A stretch of DNA of 64,000 nt from Acidiluteibacter sp963716125 (GCA_963716125.1 OY970294.1:1550001-1614000), one strand, 5' to 3'. Counted from the stretch's first letter, positions 55,270 through 64,000 are shown. Numbers and translations: made by a program. The notes: generated from the letters alone by a model not told the origin.

Positions 55270-55473
55270 ATGAAGAAAGTACTATTTTTCATAATTCCTA
55301 TTTTTATTGGAATAACTTCTTGCTCTAAAGATGATAATGAGGAATATAGATGCGAATCTGGAAATCCACATATAATTGGAGCAATGTGTAATGATGGTTC
55401 AAAAAGTAATGCAACTGCTCAGGGTGCTTGCTCAAGTCATGGCGGTGTATCTTATTGGCTTTGTAAAGATTAA
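55270..55473 (+). CDS. Small lipoprotein with DUF3761-like Cys/His motif
   Basis: The 67-residue product has a lipobox (GITSC) and a C-terminal CNDGSKSNATAQGACSSHGGV motif, the signature seen in DUF3761-like small exported proteins. The same motif ends the next gene. Function unknown. It lies 23 bp before that gene and is probably in the same transcript. Confidence 0.7.
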   Translation: MKKVLFFIIPIFIGITSCSKDDNEEYRCESGNPHIIGAMCNDGSKSNATAQGACSSHGGVSYWLCKD

Positions 55474-55496
55474 AAGAATATAATCAAACACAAAAA

Positions 55497-56147
55497 GTGA
55501 AAACTGATAAAGTAATACACTTCTTCATTATTTTATTATTCAGCTCTTTTTTAAATAGCTGTGGACTATCAGAAGAAGAAAAACAGATAATAGCAGCAGA
55601 AAAACTACGAATAGAACAAGAAGAATTAGCAACTAAAAAAGCAGAAGAACAAAGATTAGCTCAATTAAATAGCTACCAATCACAAGCAGAAGAATTTTAT
55701 CAGAAAGGTAAAGTAAGTAAGGCTATACTTTACATAGACAGTTCTTTGAGTATTGCAATTAAGGAGGAAGGATTTCCACTTTTAGAATTAAAAGCTGAAT
55801 GTTCTTATAAAAACAGAAAGTATGAAGAAGCACTTGCCATTCATACTTTACTCATTAGTGATCAAGTTGAATTAAGTAAACACTACTATGAAAGAGCATT
55901 ATGTTATGAGAAACTAAAAAAAAGACAAGAAGCAGTCAATGATTTAAAAGAGTCAATTGCGTTAAAAAATACAGAAGCGGAAAAACTACATGATAAAATC
56001 AATCCTTTAAAAAAAAGAATATCTTATTATGTAACTAGATGTTGTGATGGAAGTACTTCTAATGCAAAAGGTAGAGGAGCATGTTCACATCATGGAGGAG
56101 TTTGCAATTGGAATGATCCTGTTTATGAAGAGTATCGAAAGTATTAA
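55497..56147 (+). CDS. TPR lipoprotein with DUF3761-like C-terminus
   Basis: The start is GTG 55497. The 216-residue product has a lipobox (LNSC), a charged coiled coil (EEEKQIIAAEKLRIEQEELA), two or three TPR-like helical pairs (about 60-160) and an end CCDGSTSNAKGRGACSHHGGV, matching the small lipoprotein just upstream. Sharing of this motif suggests joint function at the cell surface. No known role. Confidence 0.75.
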   Translation: MKTDKVIHFFIILLFSSFLNSCGLSEEEKQIIAAEKLRIEQEELATKKAEEQRLAQLNSYQSQAEEFYQKGKVSKAILYIDSSLSIAIKEEGFPLLELKAECSYKNRKYEEALAIHTLLISDQVELSKHYYERALCYEKLKKRQEAVNDLKESIALKNTEAEKLHDKINPLKKRISYYVTRCCDGSTSNAKGRGACSHHGGVCNWNDPVYEEYRKY

Positions 56148-56339
56148 TTATTTGATAAAATCTAAATATAGAAGTTAATCAAAAAGTTAAATATCAATGA
56201 AGTGTTTATAAGTATTTTATCGGTTTAAACCTATTTATCTTCATTCTAACAATAGTACTCAAAGAAGAGGATAAAATACCTTCATCAATAAAAAGAACTT
56301 TGTAAAACAATTAGTTTTAAAAAACGGAAATGATGAAGA

Positions 56340-56603
56340 TTATAACTTTTTATTACAATTATTAGAAGTAATGATTATTTTATTTTGAGAAGATTCAATT
56401 TGTATTGTGTCTCCTATTTTGAATCCAACAATTTCAAGCCATTTACCACATAGTCGAATTTCAGAAACAATAATACTATCATATTTTCTTCTTCTATATT
56501 TTTTTCCAATCTTAATATTTTTGGTGCTTTTCACAATTTGTTTTACCCTAAAATTATTAAGAAGGCTTCGATAAAAAAAATGATTCAAATAATTTAATAT
56601 CAA
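56340..56603 (-). CDS. SymE-like (AbrB-fold) small protein
   Basis: The 87-residue protein has the motif SEIRLCGKWLEIVGFKIGDTIQIES...KIIITSN, which is the SymE/AbrB-type swapped-hairpin. SymE-family proteins are SOS-linked toxins or endonuclease-like proteins, often near polymorphic toxins. The first about 30 residues do not fit the family and a later start may be used. An antisense RNA, as in E. coli SymR, cannot be judged here. Confidence 0.7.
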   Translation of the reverse strand: MILNYLNHFFYRSLLNNFRVKQIVKSTKNIKIGKKYRRRKYDSIIVSEIRLCGKWLEIVGFKIGDTIQIESSQNKIIITSNNCNKKL

Positions 56604-56783
56604 ATAATTGTATGTGTTTTAGGAAGTAATCAATATTTTATAGCTGTAAATTTGTAGTATCAATTAATTATACAACATAGAACTTGTGAAATGAATACTG
56701 TTATATTAATTTTAACAATAGAACTAAAATTAGATGGTGAAATACTTTAGACAATAAAAAGAACTAATTGTCTTTAAGTTATT

Positions 56784-57470
56784 TTAATTTTTATTCAATC
56801 CGAAAAAAGCTAAAAAATAGTAGTATTCATTTTTCTTTCCATCTAAATTTGCTTGATTCTTACAAACAAAATAATTTGCTTGATTAAAAGTTTTAAAATT
56901 TCCACTTTGTGCAGAATACTTTTTACCATTATTAGTAAATACTATTAAATCTACAATTTCTCTACTTAATCCACTTCTACTATTAAAATTATTTGTACTA
57001 TATACATCTAAATAATCATTATTTGGTTTCACAAACCTTACTCGATTAATAAATTTTAAAAATGAAGTATCATAGTATTTATAAGAGAGTTTCAATTTAT
57101 ATTCTTCTAAAGCTTTAAAAACACTACTTTGAAGTATAATACTAATACCATTTCCTGCAATTTTAGACCAATAATCTTGATGTTCCTTATATCGACTACC
57201 ATCAATGAATAAAGCAGAATGATTATATTGAAAAACAACAGATATATAGCCTTGATTATCAATAGACCCTATATTAATTTTTTGAAGCACTAATTCTTTT
57301 GGTAAATTCTGTTTATTGATTTCATTAACAAATACATAAAGTTCCTTTTCAAATTTTAAAGAATACTCTTTTGAAAGATTATCAAACTCAATAGATAAAG
57401 TAGAATCAGTAGTTTGAGAATAAAGATTTATTTGAACTAAGAATAATATACTAATAAATAGTCTTTTCAT
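56784..57470 (-). CDS. Secreted protein of unknown function
   Basis: The 228-residue product has a signal peptide (MKRLFISILFLVQINLYSQ). It has several Tyr/Asn-rich strands (EYKLKLSYKYYD, DYLDVYSTNNFNS) and no known motif. It stands alone on the minus strand in the accessory region. The function is not inferable. Confidence 0.65.
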   Translation of the reverse strand: MKRLFISILFLVQINLYSQTTDSTLSIEFDNLSKEYSLKFEKELYVFVNEINKQNLPKELVLQKINIGSIDNQGYISVVFQYNHSALFIDGSRYKEHQDYWSKIAGNGISIILQSSVFKALEEYKLKLSYKYYDTSFLKFINRVRFVKPNNDYLDVYSTNNFNSRSGLSREIVDLIVFTNNGKKYSAQSGNFKTFNQANYFVCKNQANLDGKKNEYYYFLAFFGLNKN

Positions 57471-58366
57471 AAAGTTGATTTTAGTTTCTCATCAACCCTA
57501 TGAGAAGTTAGTATAAAAAGCGATGGGTTGAATAGCATTATCCGTAATCGAGGTTCCGCTAAGACCCACATCACAAAATAAACTAACAACCCACCTTTCG
57601 ATGAGCGTTTAGTCTATCATTCCTGTGATGTTTTGAAATTTAGCGGATTTCGATTTACAGTTTGATAGCTTATCGCTACTAATATTTTAAAATTTTTTTA
57701 TTCTATAGTTTCATTTAAAATTACTTATAAAGTGTAAAATTAATAAAAAAGAATAAAAATTAAAGGGTTTTGAATATTGACTATGAAATAATCAAAAGAC
57801 TATGAGAGAATTAAGCATTGATAGCTTAAACAGAGTTTAATTACAATAGCATTCAAAAAGAATTAAAAACAACAATTAAAACAATACACACATTAAGATT
57901 CTAAATTTTGAGAGTTTTCTATCAAAAGATTATAATAGTATAGGAAATGAAGTGAAAATGAGACAACATGTAAAACTACCTCAATAAACTATAAAATGCT
58001 TCGATTTATAATAAGATCTATTGATTTATTAGTAAAGGTGTCAGAACAATAAAAAACTTGTTAAACTGAATATTTTTCATAGAAGAATAGGAAGAGTTAT
58101 TTCTCAAATAATAAATGGATTATGAATACTAAGAGATTAACTTTTTATATTTCAACGTTTAAAAAGTTAATGTAGCGCATTAATAATGAATAGCATATCT
58201 TATATTCTAAGAAAATTTATCGTTAAATTTGTACTATAAAATTAGTTCAACATTTTATTCTAAACGACTATTATGAACTCAATAATTTACTGATAGTTTT
58301 TATATTCTAAGAAAAAGAAAAAAAAGAAAGCAGTTTGATGCAATCAAACAATAACTAATTTTTTAA
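57471..58366. other. Gene-free AT-rich stretch with a ~110-bp palindrome
   Basis: About 900 bp without a convincing gene. The left part holds an imperfect inverted repeat, arms 57546-57574 (AATCGAGGTTCCGCTAAG...) and 57625-57655 (reverse complement AATCGAAATCCGCTAAAT...), both ending in CATCAC toward the centre. The rest (57700-58366) is very AT-rich with only short frames. Confidence 0.6.
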
Positions 58367-58374
58367 TTTATTTA

Positions 58375-59446
58375 GGCTCTAGTTTAGCACTGCGTTGATA
58401 ATAGTGTTTTATAGTTTGGTTGGATTTGAACAAAGCGCTCCAGAGCTCCCGCAACAACTATCTGCTTTGCGAAAGCAAGGGTAATATCCTTGTTTGATTT
58501 TATTTTTTCTTTTATAATATGCCAATTTAGGTATTGTTGCAGGTATTTAGTAGACACGCCCCAGAATGTATTTCCAATCCACTTCTTTATTTTATTGTGC
58601 GTTGAGTTTACATGCTGTACATGAAACGCTCCTTTTACTCTTTCTCCCCTGGAAACATTTACCGGATGAAACTCAATTTTGGTGTCTTTAGCGAAGCCTT
58701 TATAACTGTGGTGAGAATCACTACACAAAATTGTGCTCCCTTTTTTTATGCGATTGCCAATAGCATTTTTAATATCAATCTTTCTAATCCGTCCAAGTGT
58801 AGCTACACTCAGATTTAGCATTGACTTTCTGTCTTGAGTCACGATGACCGCAACCTGATCATTGCTTACACCCCTTTTGCTTGACTTACCGCCTCTTTTC
58901 CTTGGTTCTCGATTTTTAACCTTCATCCCTTTTTCAGATTTGAGGAAAAAGGTCTCATCACTTTCTGTGATACCAATGAAGGGCTCTCCGTCATCTGCGT
59001 CAACTGAAGACAATATCTTGTGGCGCCAATCAAAGGCTGTTTTCTTATTAATACCCAAAATCGAAACAATTTTGTCAAGACTTTTTTCTTCAACCATTAG
59101 TTTAAGATAATCAACAATCTTGTCTTTTCTTTGCAGCCCTGCCATCCAAGTACCTGTATACTCCGTAAAACTTCTTTGGCAAGACTTGCATTTGTAGCGC
59201 TGTGCTCCTTTGTCAATCCCAAAACGAACATACTTAGAATGAGAACAATGAGGACAGGCTCCGAGTTTGTTATTAAACTCATGCTGACGTGAAACAATCG
59301 CAGACAGGTTAATCTCTTTAGTTGAATCTTCAATCTCCTTCAACAAACGCTCACGTTGTTTAATTGGCAGAGAGAGTATTTGGTCTTTAAGCTTTTCTGT
59401 TTTCATACACACAATATACAAATAATAGCTGAATTAAACTAGAGCC
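58375..59446 (-). mobile_element. IS1595-family insertion sequence with 8-bp target duplication
   Basis: The 1072-bp element has terminal inverted repeats GGCTCTAGTTTA (left) and its complement (right). It is bounded by the exact 8-bp duplication TTTATTTA at 58367-58374 and 59447-59454. One transposase fills it. The intact ends and duplication suggest a recent insertion. Confidence 0.92.
58384..59421 (-). CDS. IS1595-family transposase
   Basis: The 345-residue protein has a zinc ribbon (CPHCSHSKYVRFG...YKCKSCQRSF), an HTH-like region (LDKIVSILGINKKTAFDWRHKI) and an ISXO2-like DDE domain with ITESDETFF as the first acidic block and CSDSHHSYKGF as the second. It is distinct from the transposase at 12998-13891 (different ends and length). 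The product appears complete. A start at MKTEKLKDQ (codon 6) is equally possible. Confidence 0.93.
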   Translation of the reverse strand: MYIVCMKTEKLKDQILSLPIKQRERLLKEIEDSTKEINLSAIVSRQHEFNNKLGACPHCSHSKYVRFGIDKGAQRYKCKSCQRSFTEYTGTWMAGLQRKDKIVDYLKLMVEEKSLDKIVSILGINKKTAFDWRHKILSSVDADDGEPFIGITESDETFFLKSEKGMKVKNREPRKRGGKSSKRGVSNDQVAVIVTQDRKSMLNLSVATLGRIRKIDIKNAIGNRIKKGSTILCSDSHHSYKGFAKDTKIEFHPVNVSRGERVKGAFHVQHVNSTHNKIKKWIGNTFWGVSTKYLQQYLNWHIIKEKIKSNKDITLAFAKQIVVAGALERFVQIQPNYKTLLSTQC

Positions 59447-59474
59447 TTTATTTATTAATTAAATATTTAATTAT

Positions 59475-59561
59475 AAACGGAAGAAATAGGATTTTAAAAA
59501 GTAAGATTTAAGATTATGAAACGAAAGAAGTAGGATTTTAAAACGGAAGGATTAAGATTTG
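59475..59561 (+). repeat. Two ~44-bp direct repeats upstream of the HTH gene
   Basis: The copies begin AAACGGAAGAAATAGGATTT (59475) and AAACGAAAGAAGTAGGATTT (59519), each followed by a TAAGATT or ATTAAGATT block. They end 45 bp before the HTH protein gene. They could be operator sites or remnants of iterons. Confidence 0.5.
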
Positions 59562-59605
59562 AACTCACATAAATTTTCTATAGAAAGACAATAAAAGAGA
59601 TTGAA

Positions 59606-60535
59606 ATGCAGAAAAATTCAGACATAATAAACATAAAAATACCCTCCTCTATCTTAGAAATTGAAGAGTTAAATCACTTAGAAAAACTAATATTATCAGT
59701 TGGTTATACATTTGATAAAAAACTTGGATTTAATTCATTGACAAATATTGAAATGAGTGAAATGTTAGGTGTAGATACTAATTCACTTGGTAAGCATAGA
59801 AAGCAATTATTGAAATTAGGATATGAAAGAGTGGAAAAAAACATCTACTATTTAACTGATAAAATAAAAAAAGTAAGCACTTTAGAAAAGAGAGAGATTT
59901 TGCTTTTGCCACAAGTTTACTCCATCAAAAAACTAAGTGTAGGTGCAAAATTACTGTGGGCTGAATACAACTCTTTAGAAAAAGGAAAAGCAGGCTACTG
60001 TATTGCAAAAAGAAGTTATTTAGCAGGTAGGTTAAAATGTAGTAAAGACAGTATATCAAATTGGCACAGCAAGTTAAATGACTTTAAATTATTGTCTTAT
60101 ACAGAGTTAAAGCATGGTAAAAATACAAAACAAAGAAAAGTAAAAACTAAAAAGTTTGGAAAAGGTGAAAAACCTACTTTAGAAACGAAAGAAGTAAAAG
60201 AAACAAAAGAAGCAACAACATTAATAGAAGATTTTGAAACATCAAATCATTCGAAGTTAAAACAACTTCATAAACACATTGCAACTGCAATCGAACATAC
60301 AGAAGAAGAAATTCATTGGAGAAAGTATATGGGAGAAGTAAATTCGGTTGATTTAACAGATAAAGTTAAAATGAATGATTTCATTTGGGACACTGATGTA
60401 GCGATAAACTCCCGTAATGATGATAGAGAAAAAGTATTCTCATCTATATTGAGCCTAATAGATACTAAGCTGAATAAGAAAAAAGGAGTGGAAGAGCTAA
60501 AAAATGAAATCAATTATTATATGCAAAGTGAATAA
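59606..60535 (+). CDS. Winged-helix/HTH protein, possibly replication-initiator-like
   Basis: The 309-residue protein has one helix-turn-helix near 45-75 (SLTNIEMSEMLGVDTNSLGKHRKQL) and a second near 115-155 (GYCIAKRSYLAGRLKCSKDSISNWHSKL). A basic hinge (KHGKNTKQRKVKTKKFGKGEK) and an acidic helical end follow. Two tandem winged helices occur in plasmid and phage replication or regulatory proteins. I cannot assign it further. It is the first gene of a plus-strand mobile module with the recombinases. Confidence 0.55.
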   Translation: MQKNSDIINIKIPSSILEIEELNHLEKLILSVGYTFDKKLGFNSLTNIEMSEMLGVDTNSLGKHRKQLLKLGYERVEKNIYYLTDKIKKVSTLEKREILLLPQVYSIKKLSVGAKLLWAEYNSLEKGKAGYCIAKRSYLAGRLKCSKDSISNWHSKLNDFKLLSYTELKHGKNTKQRKVKTKKFGKGEKPTLETKEVKETKEATTLIEDFETSNHSKLKQLHKHIATAIEHTEEEIHWRKYMGEVNSVDLTDKVKMNDFIWDTDVAINSRNDDREKVFSSILSLIDTKLNKKKGVEELKNEINYYMQSE

Positions 60536-60611
60536 ACTATGATGAATGAAATATTAATAAGTTGATTTTTTAAATCGAAAACACTTTTATAATTTTAGAT
60601 ATCAATTACAG

Positions 60612-60642
60612 AAAGCATTACCAAAAAAGGTAGTGCTTTTTT
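60612..60642 (+). terminator. Rho-independent terminator
   Basis: AAAGCATTACC, a loop of A6, GGTAGTGCTTT, then a T-run. It lies 77 bp after the HTH gene and 19 bp before the serine recombinase ATG. Confidence 0.75.
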
Positions 60643-60660
60643 CACTTAAAAAGATTGTAT

Positions 60661-61173
60661 ATGAAAAGAATGGCAGTTTACATTAGAGTATCAACAAATG
60701 AACAAAACAACTTAAATCAACTCATTAGATTAAAAGAATTTTGTGCAAAATACAAATATGATTATGATGTATTTGAAGAAGTAGGAAGTAGTGGTAAAAG
60801 CAGACCAATGAAAAACACCTTACTAAATCTACTTAGAAAAAGGCAATACGAAGGAGTTATAGTATATAAATTAGATAGATGGGCAAGAAGTAGTAGAGAA
60901 TTAATCTTAGAAGTAGAAGAGCTTATTAAAAAAGGAATTCAATTCATTTCATATTCAGAAAACATTGACTTTGGTACACCAACAGGTAAACTACACTTTC
61001 AAATATTAGGAGCATTTGCAGAATTTGAGAGAAGTCTCATAAGAGAAAGAACCTTAGAAGGATTAAACAGAGCAAAAAAAGAAGGCAAACAATTAGGAAG
61101 ACCAAAAGGCTCAAAAGATAAAAAAGAACGAAAAAAATCAGGCTATCATCTCAGATATTACCATAGCAAATAA
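60661..61173 (+). CDS. Serine recombinase (resolvase/invertase family)
   Basis: I use ATG 60661 (170 residues), because the longer TTG start adds only MY before MKRMAVYIRVST. The catalytic Ser lies in YIRVSTNEQ, with the usual arginines in YKLDRWARSSRELI and the SENIDFGTPTGKLHFQILGAFAEFERSLIRERTLEGL block. A short C-terminal region (GRPKGSKDKKERKKSGYHLRY) replaces the complete HTH, so it is a little short of the usual 180-200 residues. It could invert or resolve DNA in this locus. Confidence 0.88.
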   Translation: MKRMAVYIRVSTNEQNNLNQLIRLKEFCAKYKYDYDVFEEVGSSGKSRPMKNTLLNLLRKRQYEGVIVYKLDRWARSSRELILEVEELIKKGIQFISYSENIDFGTPTGKLHFQILGAFAEFERSLIRERTLEGLNRAKKEGKQLGRPKGSKDKKERKKSGYHLRYYHSK

Positions 61174-61263
61174 TGGTGGGCTAAAAAACAACATTTTTAT
61201 CCTACACTAACTGTCAGTAAATTAAAGTAAAAAATAGGGCTAAATAAACGATCGTTTTTTTAA

Positions 61264-62172
61264 ATGAAGACATCCACAGAAAAAATAATCACAGAAGTAG
61301 AAAACTATCTTAAAATATTAGGCTATAGCAAAACTACTTATACAACAGTCTATAATGAATTAAGAGATTTTACAGCTTACCTAAAAAGTCAACATCAGCA
61401 ACAAGTTTTTAAAGGAATCTCAAAAGAAATAGTATCACAGTATATTGATGGATTAAAAACAAGAGATAATAAAAGGAAAAAAGGCAAAAAATTAAGTTCG
61501 ATTCACATCAACAGTCATATATCATCACTCAAAAAACTGTCAGAATATTTGTGGGAAGCCTATCGAATTATAATTCCAATCACACATTTACAAAGATTGA
61601 AAGCAGAAGATAGAGAGATGGATTATTTGTCGATAGAAGAAATCAAACAACTGTATAAAATAACACATCCAAAGAACAGGTCAGGAATGAGAGATAGAGC
61701 AATGTTAGCAGTTTATTATGGATGTGGATTAAGAAGAAGTGAAGGAGAAGCATTAAAAGTAAAGGACATTGACTTTAGGACAGGATTGGTTCATATTAGA
61801 AATGGAAAAGGAAGGAAAGAACGATTAGTACCGATGTCTAATACAGTAGAACAAAATCTAAAAGAATATATTGAAGTAGGTAGAAGACTTTATCTAAAAC
61901 AAAATAAAAGAGAACAATATTTATTTTTAAATGAAAGAGGAGAAGTAATACAAAGTCAGTCATTATTGAGCGATTTAAAAAAGCTACTTCACAAAGCAAA
62001 TATTGATAAAAAGATAGGACTTCACTCTTTGAGACATAGTATAGCCACACACTTATTAGATAGAGAAATGGAATTAGAAGATATCTCTATTTTTTTAGGA
62101 CACAGTAGTTTAGAAAGTACACAAATTTATACTCATATCAATGAAGAAGCATGGAGAAATTTTAAAATATAA
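61264..62172 (+). CDS. Tyrosine recombinase, catalytically complete
   Basis: The 302-residue XerD-like protein has R157 (CGLRRSEG), the K in RNGKGRKERL, H254/R257 (HSLRH), H280 (LGH) and nucleophile Y289 (QIYTHI). Its N-terminal core-binding domain spans about 1-110. It overlaps the next recombinase gene by 32 bp, so the two are coexpressed and may form a heteromeric recombinase. Confidence 0.92.
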   Translation: MKTSTEKIITEVENYLKILGYSKTTYTTVYNELRDFTAYLKSQHQQQVFKGISKEIVSQYIDGLKTRDNKRKKGKKLSSIHINSHISSLKKLSEYLWEAYRIIIPITHLQRLKAEDREMDYLSIEEIKQLYKITHPKNRSGMRDRAMLAVYYGCGLRRSEGEALKVKDIDFRTGLVHIRNGKGRKERLVPMSNTVEQNLKEYIEVGRRLYLKQNKREQYLFLNERGEVIQSQSLLSDLKKLLHKANIDKKIGLHSLRHSIATHLLDREMELEDISIFLGHSSLESTQIYTHINEEAWRNFKI

Positions 62173-63037
62173 AAGCTATCTAAAAGGAGTAAAAGGATTT
62201 TCTGCATCAACAATAGAAAGTTATACGTATGAACTTATTTATTACTTTAAATGGAGGCAAAAAGCAAAAATAAATTCGATAGTAAAATACATAGATATAG
62301 TAGATTACATTGAATATCAAAAAAAGAGAAACTATAGTTATCAAACTATAAATGGAAGATTAACAGCAATAAAACACTACTATAATTTCAAAAAGCAAAA
62401 AGTAAATCCAGTACAAAACATTCGCTTAAAAGGAAGAGAAAAGAAAATCTTAACAGGATTGTTATCAGATGAATTTATCACAGAAATATATCAAACATAT
62501 AAAGAAATAGTAGAAATAGAAAACACTCCTATTCTCAGAAGAAATTTAATATTGTTAGGACTTTTCTGTTATCAGGGTATAAAAACAAATGAGATAACTA
62601 AAATTACAATGAATCACATTAGTTTAAAGGATTTGACTATCGTAATACCAAATGGCAAAAGAACTAATGGGAGAACAATGGAAATTAAGTCTAATCAATT
62701 AATTGACTTATTTCAATACATCACTGAAAGTAGAGAAGAATTATTAGAAAGAATAAAAAAACCAACATCAGAAAATTTAATAATTGGAGATCAGCAAGAG
62801 AAAGATTTGAGAGGCGTAAATAATAAAATACAACAGCAGTTAAGAGAACGATTAAGCTATTTTCAATCTTTTTCACAGATACGAAACAGTAAAATTGTGA
62901 ATTGGTTAAAAAGTAATAACCTAAGAAAAGTTCAATATATGGCAGGACATAAATATGTCAGCAGTACAGAACATTTTAAAACACATGATTTATCAAAATT
63001 GAAAGAAAGAGTTTTAAAAAATCATCCATTAGGATAA
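62141..63037 (+). CDS. Tyrosine recombinase paralogue with degenerate catalytic residues
   Basis: The 298-residue protein has the same fold order but altered catalytic residues. The first Arg is K148 (YQGIKTNE), the HxxR His is S245 with R248 kept (FSQIRNS), the LGH-type His is kept as H270 (MAGHKY) and the Tyr is F279 (TEHFKTH). This suggests a non-catalytic partner of the preceding recombinase, as in paired Xer-like systems. No frameshifts. Coexpression is supported by the 32-bp overlap. Confidence 0.82.
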   Translation: MKKHGEILKYKSYLKGVKGFSASTIESYTYELIYYFKWRQKAKINSIVKYIDIVDYIEYQKKRNYSYQTINGRLTAIKHYYNFKKQKVNPVQNIRLKGREKKILTGLLSDEFITEIYQTYKEIVEIENTPILRRNLILLGLFCYQGIKTNEITKITMNHISLKDLTIVIPNGKRTNGRTMEIKSNQLIDLFQYITESREELLERIKKPTSENLIIGDQQEKDLRGVNNKIQQQLRERLSYFQSFSQIRNSKIVNWLKSNNLRKVQYMAGHKYVSSTEHFKTHDLSKLKERVLKNHPLG

Positions 63038-63178
63038 AAGATAGAACAAAGAAGTAAATCAATTATTTTTTAAAAAGATTAAGTGCTAAAAGACAGATAA
63101 TTATGAATTTTATACCGTTAAAAATATAAGTAGGATAACTATAAAGTAATTAATGAGTTCTATAAGGTTGACTACTAA

Positions 63179-64000
63179 CCTTTTGGGATGGAAATAGCTT
63201 CTCGTTCTGGAGATTTTAATTTGGTGGATTATACGCAGGATGAATATATTTCTATTTATGATGGATTGTTGAATCATTGTTTGGATTATACACCTGACAA
63301 TGAAAAATCATACAATTGTGAAACAGCCACTAATGTGTATAACCAAACCTATGTTAATGAATACACAGTAGAAGGAGAAGAATTGAAACATTTTTATGTC
63401 ATTATTCAAATGCGTTTATCAGAAATTATACCTAATTTGGACCCTAATGGAGTTTACATCTTTAATATCATGTTAAACAAATCAGAAGGTAGACAAATTA
63501 CAGCCACAATGGATACGGCAACTGCTGTTGTTTTGAGTCCAAGTTTAGGAGGAGATGCTCCAGTTTACGATGTGATTATGTCTTCTGATAAAATGATAAC
63601 CTTAACTTACACAGGTGCGGGCTTACAAGCTTCTGCCATAAACGGAAAAGTTAAATTTGAAATTCTTGCTCATGAAAACCCTCTTGAGGAAAATAGAAGT
63701 ATTACTATATCTAACATACATATTGATCAGTTTAAAGCGAATATGAATATACCGATTGCGATGAGAGTGGGGGCTGGATATAAATATGGGTTTAACGGTA
63801 TGGAAAGAGATGATGAGGTCTCAGGAAGTGGGAATTCATATGACTTTGGAGCTAGGATTTACGATTCTAGGCTGGGGAGGTGGTTAGCTACTGATGCTTT
63901 ACAAGCAAAATATTCCTATGTAAGTCCTTATGCTTTTACTTTAAATAATCCTATTTATTATGTAGATCCTGATGGTAATGAGGTTAAAGTTGCAAGACAA
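63179..64000 (+). pseudogene. Start-less RHS core copy with alternative tip, runs off window
   Basis: From 63179 (PFGMEIASRSG) to 63771 the sequence is a near-copy of 52919-53511, then diverges into GYKYGFNGMERDDEVSGSGNS, a typical RHS core (FGARIYDSRLGRWLATDALQ, SPYAFTLNNPIYYVDPDGNE). It remains open to the window end. Upstream there is no start, and an in-frame TAA directly precedes the PFG codons, so by itself it cannot be expressed. It looks like a silent tip cassette. Confidence 0.85.

Noticed and set aside
1..64000. CRISPR array, tRNA or rRNA genes
   Set aside because: No regularly spaced direct repeats and no cloverleaf or rRNA-like sequence noticed on either strand.

Overview
The window looks like a chromosome segment of a low-G+C Bacteroidota bacterium. 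The evidence is a type IX secretion (T9SS) C-terminal sorting domain, a PD40/OmpA-family protein, a SPOR/thrombospondin-repeat outer-membrane protein, Bacteroidota-style RHS cores, lipoproteins starting with short lipoboxes, and a very AT-rich base composition. I saw no rRNA, tRNA or CRISPR array.

Layout. (1) 1-18970 is an accessory region. From 11365 to 18965 it reads as an integron-like cassette array without a recognisable integron integrase. Four successive minus-strand cassettes are delimited by quasi-palindromic attC-like sites, and the first bases of each cassette are the reverse complement of the bases opening its own terminal attC. Cargo includes an interrupted secreted serine protease, a protein with a HEPN-like motif, and lipoproteins. 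The array has been hit by an IS1595-family and an IS481-family element. A group II intron with a decayed reverse transcriptase sits in another attC-like palindrome (821-949), antisense to the neighbouring genes. A G+C-richer block at 3149-8906 carries a secreted ABM-like protein, an O-methyltransferase, an NmrA-like reductase, a GAF histidine kinase, two small proteins and a LytTR regulator. An Xer recombinase plus IS91-type transposase module follows (8943-11371).

(2) 19145-51669 is core-like and almost all on the minus strand: DUF1573, S41 protease, endonuclease/phosphatase, FAD oxidoreductase, outer-membrane/SPOR proteins, LOG-type hydrolase, uvrA, lytic transglycosylase, a surface-polysaccharide cluster (WecA-like, RfbC, Wzc-like, Wza-like, glycosyltransferase), asparagine synthase, saccharopine dehydrogenase, FAH hydrolase, DnaQ-like exonuclease, PD40/OmpA protein, 2-oxoacid dehydrogenase E2, a decayed PIN toxin with an intact small partner, a T9SS cargo protein, a glycosyltransferase fusion and recR.

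(3) 51980-64000 is a second accessory region. It starts with dispersed repeats and an RHS core lacking its N-terminal YD repeats but carrying a distinct C-terminal tip, followed by small secreted proteins, a SymE-like gene, a complete IS1595-family insertion, an HTH protein, a serine recombinase and a tandem pair of tyrosine recombinases (the second lacking key catalytic residues). It ends with a second, start-less RHS-core copy. About 593 bp of the two RHS copies are nearly identical and lie in direct orientation exactly 10,260 bp apart, beyond which the tips diverge. This is the layout expected of a locus that can exchange toxin tips.
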